A stretch of DNA of 64,000 nucleotides. Source: CAVTHW01 sp963734625 (lineage in GTDB: Bacteria; Acidobacteriota; Terriglobia; Bryobacterales; Bryobacteraceae). This document shows, in pieces, positions 60,620 through 64,000 of this stretch. Under the pieces are notes generated by a model, which ran no database searches, was not told the DNA's origin, and worked only from the letters and a program-made list of their open reading frames with translations. Location: NCBI GenBank assembly GCA_963734625.1, contig CAVTHW010000012.1:1-64000 (forward strand), read 5' to 3'. Position 1 is the stretch's first letter; each line of letters starts with the position of its first letter. The position numbers and the translations under genes are program-made.

Positions 60620-61498
60620 TCAGAAGCGCAGCAGGCGGATGCCGCCGTTGGACGTCGTAATCGTCAGCATGGGGCCGCCGGCGCCGATGGTTCCCTCCAG
60701 GGAGTGCTTATCGGTGCGTCCCTTGAAGGCGGAATCGAACTCGTTGGTAATCGAACTGTTCGAGGTGCTCGCCTTGACGTCCGCTGAAACGGAACCGGGG
60801 AGGCGGACGGTAATCGAGCCGTTGCTCGTGGTAATGTCCGCGTCCTGCGTCTTGAACTCCGCCATCGACAGTTCCACGCTGCCATTGGAAGTGGTGAGCC
60901 GGACGGTCCCGCTCTCAATGGGCCCGCCAAGATCGGCCCGGATGGCCCCGTTGGAAGTGCGGGCTTCCAGTCCCTTGCGGATGCGTTCGGCGCGCACCGA
61001 GCCATTGGAGGTCCGCAGGTTCACCGGCCCGCTGACGTCGATCGCCTCGATGCTGCCGTTGGAGGTCTCCAATCGCGCCGTCGCGTCCAAGCCGCTCACG
61101 CTGATGCGGCCGTTGGAGCTTTGGATTCTTTCAAGCGAGGTCCGGCGCGGCACCCGGATCACATAGCGGGCGCCCATGTTGCCCCAGCGCCCTGAGGGCG
61201 GGACCGTGCGGATGCGGATGGAATCTCCCGAGGCCACGATGTCGACCTTGATGGCCTTCATCGCCGACTCGTTGCCGGCGTATTTGGTGCCGCTGATGTC
61301 GGCCGTTTCCTGGTCCCACCCGGCGATCTCGATCGAGCCGTTCAGGTTCTCCAGGTAAAGGCGGCCGCCGGCCTTCATAGGATGGCTCTCGTGAAAATCC
61401 TCCTTGTACTGGGTGGAGTCGATCATCTCCTCGATGTCGCAACCCGCCAGGACCAGGAAAGAAAGAGAAAGCAGGACCAATACCCATTTCCGTTGCAT
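60620..61498 (-). CDS. DUF4097-type lipoprotein with SNG repeats
   Basis: The 292-residue product has a signal peptide with lipobox (LVLAGC). The rest is a regular beta-helix-like repeat, each turn containing SNG: for example RIQSSNGRISVSGL, LETSNGSIEAIDV, LRTSNGSVRAERI, ARTSNGAIRADLG, LTTSNGSVELSMA, ITTSNGSITVRLP. DUF4097 proteins have this fold; function is unclear, often adhesin- or envelope-stress-related. It is on the same strand as the methyltransferase gene, 11 bases away. Confidence 0.82.
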   Translation of the reverse strand: MQRKWVLVLLSLSFLVLAGCDIEEMIDSTQYKEDFHESHPMKAGGRLYLENLNGSIEIAGWDQETADISGTKYAGNESAMKAIKVDIVASGDSIRIRTVPPSGRWGNMGARYVIRVPRRTSLERIQSSNGRISVSGLDATARLETSNGSIEAIDVSGPVNLRTSNGSVRAERIRKGLEARTSNGAIRADLGGPIESGTVRLTTSNGSVELSMAEFKTQDADITTSNGSITVRLPGSVSADVKASTSNSSITNEFDSAFKGRTDKHSLEGTIGAGGPMLTITTSNGGIRLLRF

Positions 61499-61509
61499 AT
61501 AGCGCCTCG

Positions 61510-62976
61510 TTATTCTATTACGCAGGCGGGAGGGGCCGAGTTCGCGAAACTTTCGTCAACCACCAGCCGGATCATGCTGACGGTCACCGTGAGCGTTCTC
61601 CCATCCGGGGGGCTTTGCCAGGCTGGGGAGGCTTGAATCTCGATGCTGTAGACGGGCGCATCCGGAAGTTCGGCTTCCAGCACGAACAGGCCGGTTCGCT
61701 CCAGGGTCCAGCGGTTTAACATGGCGCCGTTGGCCAGGACTTCGATCCGGACCGGCTGCCCCTGTTCAAAGCAAGCCTGCGGAGCATGGCCGCGGATGCG
61801 AAGGCGCTGCGGCCCGGCCGAGCAGCGCTCTAATCTGGCCGTGGCGCGCCGGTCCAGCCAGCGGTAGCGGTTGCCGAAGACGCCTTCGACCCGGTGCCAC
61901 CCGCCGCCGAGGCGCTTCTCGTGGCCGGGGGAAGAGAAGTCGATCAGGTCTTCACGGTCGCCGGGGTAGAGTTCCTTCCGCTCGCTGGAGCGGAGCAGGT
62001 TATAGACGCCGCCCTCATTGGCCGCCTGATAGCCGCAGCCGCAGGTGAGCGCGTCGTCCGCGCCGCGGCCGAGCGCGCCGTGACAATCGGGGCAGCGCAG
62101 CGCCTGCTCGAAGCGATCCGCCCGAAACTCGGGGACCTCGTTGCCCGCCTTTCGGCACACGGCGGCGAATGTCCCGCCCAGCAGCCGCCCAGCCGTCCAA
62201 ACCGACCGGTAGCGGTCCAGCCTGACGGCCAGCCGCTTCACGGCGCTCTCGGCCCACCCGCGCTGCGGCACGAAAACCTCGCAGCGGTGGTCAGTGAAGT
62301 GTCTCTGGATCAGGGCGCGCCACTGCTTAAGGTCCATCCCGTAGTTCTGGGCGATGCCGAACTCCCGCTCCTGGGCCGCGCCGATCACGTCTTTCACCAG
62401 GAAGCCCAGCAATCCCCAATCGTGGAGCCGCCGCTCCAAGGGCGTCATGGCTTCATAGAACCGGCACCTGTAAAGCCTGAGCGACAAGATGCGGCGGAGC
62501 GGTTCCTCGGCGAAAAAGAAGATTCCGCCTGGGGCCAGGACGCGCTTCACTTCCGTGAAGACGGCCTCCAGGTCGGTGAACTGGTAAAGCATCTGGAAGG
62601 CGGCGACCAGCCGGATCGATCCATCGCGGAAGGGGAGGTTCATGACGTCGCCGGCCAGGCGCACCGGGACTCTGGTCAGCTTCCATGCGTCCTGTAAAGC
62701 TGTGCCGTAGCGAAGGGCGTCGGCCGAAAGGTCGAGCGCGAAGCCGTCGGCGCCGAACTCGTTAGCGAGCATGTAGCTGGTGTGCCCGGCGTTGGCGCCG
62801 ATTTCGAGGAATGGCGAGACGGGGCCGATGAAATCGAGGTGCTTGGCGAGGAGCCCCCGGCGGCGGGCGTTCTCCTCCGCGTATACCCGCAGAACCCGTT
62901 CGGGTTCACCCAGGGAGGCGAACTTGTGAAACTCAACTTCCGCGCGCTTTACGGCGAGAGATTGTGCCGGTCTCAC
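61510..62976 (-). CDS. Methyltransferase with zinc-ribbon domain
   Basis: A 488-residue protein. Residues 40-230 are a class I SAM methyltransferase (SPFLEIGANAGHTSYMLANE, GDVMNLPFRDGSIRLVAAFQ, VLAPGGIFFFAEEPLRRI). Around residue 300 is a Trm112-like zinc ribbon (CPDC, then CGCG), and the last 130 residues form a beta-rich domain (LRIRGHAPQACFEQGQPVRI) similar to those appended to glycan-modifying proteins. Substrate unknown; the island context suggests sugar. It ends 11 bases before the DUF4097 gene. Confidence 0.75.
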   Translation of the reverse strand: MRPAQSLAVKRAEVEFHKFASLGEPERVLRVYAEENARRRGLLAKHLDFIGPVSPFLEIGANAGHTSYMLANEFGADGFALDLSADALRYGTALQDAWKLTRVPVRLAGDVMNLPFRDGSIRLVAAFQMLYQFTDLEAVFTEVKRVLAPGGIFFFAEEPLRRILSLRLYRCRFYEAMTPLERRLHDWGLLGFLVKDVIGAAQEREFGIAQNYGMDLKQWRALIQRHFTDHRCEVFVPQRGWAESAVKRLAVRLDRYRSVWTAGRLLGGTFAAVCRKAGNEVPEFRADRFEQALRCPDCHGALGRGADDALTCGCGYQAANEGGVYNLLRSSERKELYPGDREDLIDFSSPGHEKRLGGGWHRVEGVFGNRYRWLDRRATARLERCSAGPQRLRIRGHAPQACFEQGQPVRIEVLANGAMLNRWTLERTGLFVLEAELPDAPVYSIEIQASPAWQSPPDGRTLTVTVSMIRLVVDESFANSAPPACVIE

Positions 62977-62994
62977 GTGGCTGCCCTCTCACTG

Positions 62995-63690
62995 CTAAAC
63001 CAGCATACCCAAGGGCAGCAGGCGCAGGTCAGGGAGCAGCACATCGGGCGACTCCTTCTCGAGCTCCTCCAGCGAGCAGAGCCCCGTGGAGACGGCGACG
63101 GCCAGTACGCGATTGGCCCGTGCCGCCCTTACGTCGTTGGGCGTGTCGCCCACGAAGGCGACGCGGGTGGCAGCGCGGATCCAGCCGCGCTCGCGAGCCT
63201 GCCGGATCGAGAGCCGCAGCAGCGCCGCCCGGTCTTTGCCCATTTCGCCGAAAGCGGCCATGCGGAAGTGCGCCTTCAACCCGGCGCGCTCCATTTTCTT
63301 CCAGCCGATTCGGGTGAAATTGCCGCTCACCAGGCCCATCGGGACACCGGCGTCGTGCAGCCGGGCGAGAAGCCTCCGCACGCCCGGGCACACTTTCCGT
63401 TCCAGGCTCGGGCAGCCCCGGACGTAGATGGCCTGCGCGTGGCGCTGGATCTCGGGCAGGGCTTCGCGGATCAGCTTGCGGGAAGCGCCGGCATTGCGCA
63501 TCATCGCGGTCAGGATCTCGGGGTCGAGCATGCCGTGCAGAGGCACGCCATCGATGCACGTCAGCAAACCGGTGGTCCGTCGCACGGCTTCGATCAGGGC
63601 GTCTCGATGACGGGGCCCTGCGCCGCGGATCAGGGTGCCGTCAATGTCAAAAAAAACCATTGCGCCCGAGGGGTTCTTGTCTGAGGCCAT
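62995..63690 (-). CDS. HAD-superfamily phosphatase
   Basis: A 231-residue phosphatase with motif I VFFDIDGTLIRGAGP, motif II MGLVSGNFTR, and motif IV VAFVGDTPNDVRAARAN. The cap is helical. The real start may be the internal ATG before VFFDID (near residue 11). The substrate is not predictable; phosphoglycolate-like or sugar phosphate are options. Confidence 0.83.
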   Translation of the reverse strand: MASDKNPSGAMVFFDIDGTLIRGAGPRHRDALIEAVRRTTGLLTCIDGVPLHGMLDPEILTAMMRNAGASRKLIREALPEIQRHAQAIYVRGCPSLERKVCPGVRRLLARLHDAGVPMGLVSGNFTRIGWKKMERAGLKAHFRMAAFGEMGKDRAALLRLSIRQARERGWIRAATRVAFVGDTPNDVRAARANRVLAVAVSTGLCSLEELEKESPDVLLPDLRLLPLGMLV

Positions 63691-63724
63691 TCTCTCCTAC
63701 TATAGCGGGGGCGACACCCGCTAC

Positions 63725-64000
63725 TCAGAAAGGGCGCCAGGTCATATCCACCCGGACCGGCATTTCGTTCTTGACGGAAACAGTCAGGAACGAGGGCGGA
63801 TTGATCTTGAAATCGGCCAGCGTCGCCGGAATGGTCCCCGATATCCGTATCAGGTTGCCTTGCGCCGACCGTTGGAATGGAACCTGCTTATACTGGGCGG
63901 TCTGGCCAGCGAGCTCGATCTCGAGGTCGGCATAGATCGTAGCCGATTCCAGCGCCGCCTCGGGCAATCGCACGCGCACGCTGACGAGAGGGAATTGCGC
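63725..64000 (-). CDS. C-terminal part of a YceI-like protein (cut by the window edge)
   Basis: The open frame continues past 64000. The visible 90 residues (VRVRLPEAALESATIYADLE, GTIPATLADFKINPPSFLTV, SVKNEMPVRVDMTW) resemble the end of YceI family lipocalin-like beta-barrels, with the IKPPSF-type motif. YceI proteins bind isoprenoid lipids in the periplasm. The start is outside the window. Confidence 0.6.
   Translation of the reverse strand, partial: AQFPLVSVRVRLPEAALESATIYADLEIELAGQTAQYKQVPFQRSAQGNLIRISGTIPATLADFKINPPSFLTVSVKNEMPVRVDMTWRPF

Overview
The window is a GC-rich (roughly 60-65%), gene-dense bacterial chromosome segment. Its content fits best with an acidobacterium of the Bryobacterales/Solibacteraceae type: a MacB/FtsX-like orphan permease of the class called ADOP (acidobacterial duplicated orphan permease), an lptCA-lptB-rpoN-hpf-rapZ block typical of a diderm, a toxin-antitoxin pair and a Fic protein of kinds I associate with that group, and many HEAT/TPR proteins. 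The taxonomic assignment is inference; no rRNA or tRNA gene is present to test it.

Layout. 1-1.2 kb is accessory debris: the N-terminus of a broken transposase, a ParE/RelE-type toxin-antitoxin pair, an orphan 3' end of a group II intron (domains V and VI) and one arm of a palindromic repeat. 1.2-9.2 kb is housekeeping: hemB, acylphosphatase, apt-ispE-prs, rplY-pth-rpsF-rpsR-rplI and a HEAT/SEC-C protein. 9.2-10.0 kb is a decayed Fic gene abutting the typA stop codon. 11.9-18.7 kb holds an NCS1 permease and an unusual two-gene biosynthetic unit: an FkbH-type glyceryl-loading protein with its own carrier domain, and a very long protein with two tandem glycosyltransferase domains and a type II thioesterase. 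18.8-20.2 kb has two divergent toxin-antitoxin modules. 20.3-31.7 kb has PAP2, rmuC, proline dehydrogenase, the orphan permease behind a well-formed sigma-54 promoter, a class A penicillin-binding protein and TPR proteins. 31.7-36.3 kb has two amino-acid permeases and a secreted beta-helix protein. 36.4-43.2 kb is the lpt/rpoN/hpf/rapZ run; 43.2-45.4 kb is groES-groEL. 45.4-51.5 kb has a CPBP protease, two metabolic enzymes, dxr and rseP. 51.5-54.2 kb is a cobalt/nickel ECF transporter. 54.3-64 kb is a surface-glycan-like island (radical SAM, FkbM methyltransferase, membrane glycosyltransferase, epimerase, GT2, methyltransferase) with a DUF4097 lipoprotein, a HAD phosphatase and a partial YceI-like gene.

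A strong feature of the sequence is that nine genes between 1.2 and 28 kb, most of them essential in other bacteria, are each broken by one to four frameshifts, and every gene's length modulo three is explained by single-base insertions. I read this as a consensus error pattern rather than biology, so these genes are annotated as whole coding regions with the approximate shift sites. The Fic gene differs: it is missing internal blocks and its N-terminus, so it is a real pseudogene.

How parts fit together: ispE and dxr are two steps of the MEP isoprenoid pathway; prs and apt feed and use PRPP; rpoN encodes the factor needed by the -24/-12 promoter in front of the orphan permease; lptCA, lptB, PBP1 and PAP2 serve the envelope; the 54-63 kb island probably modifies or exports surface sugar.
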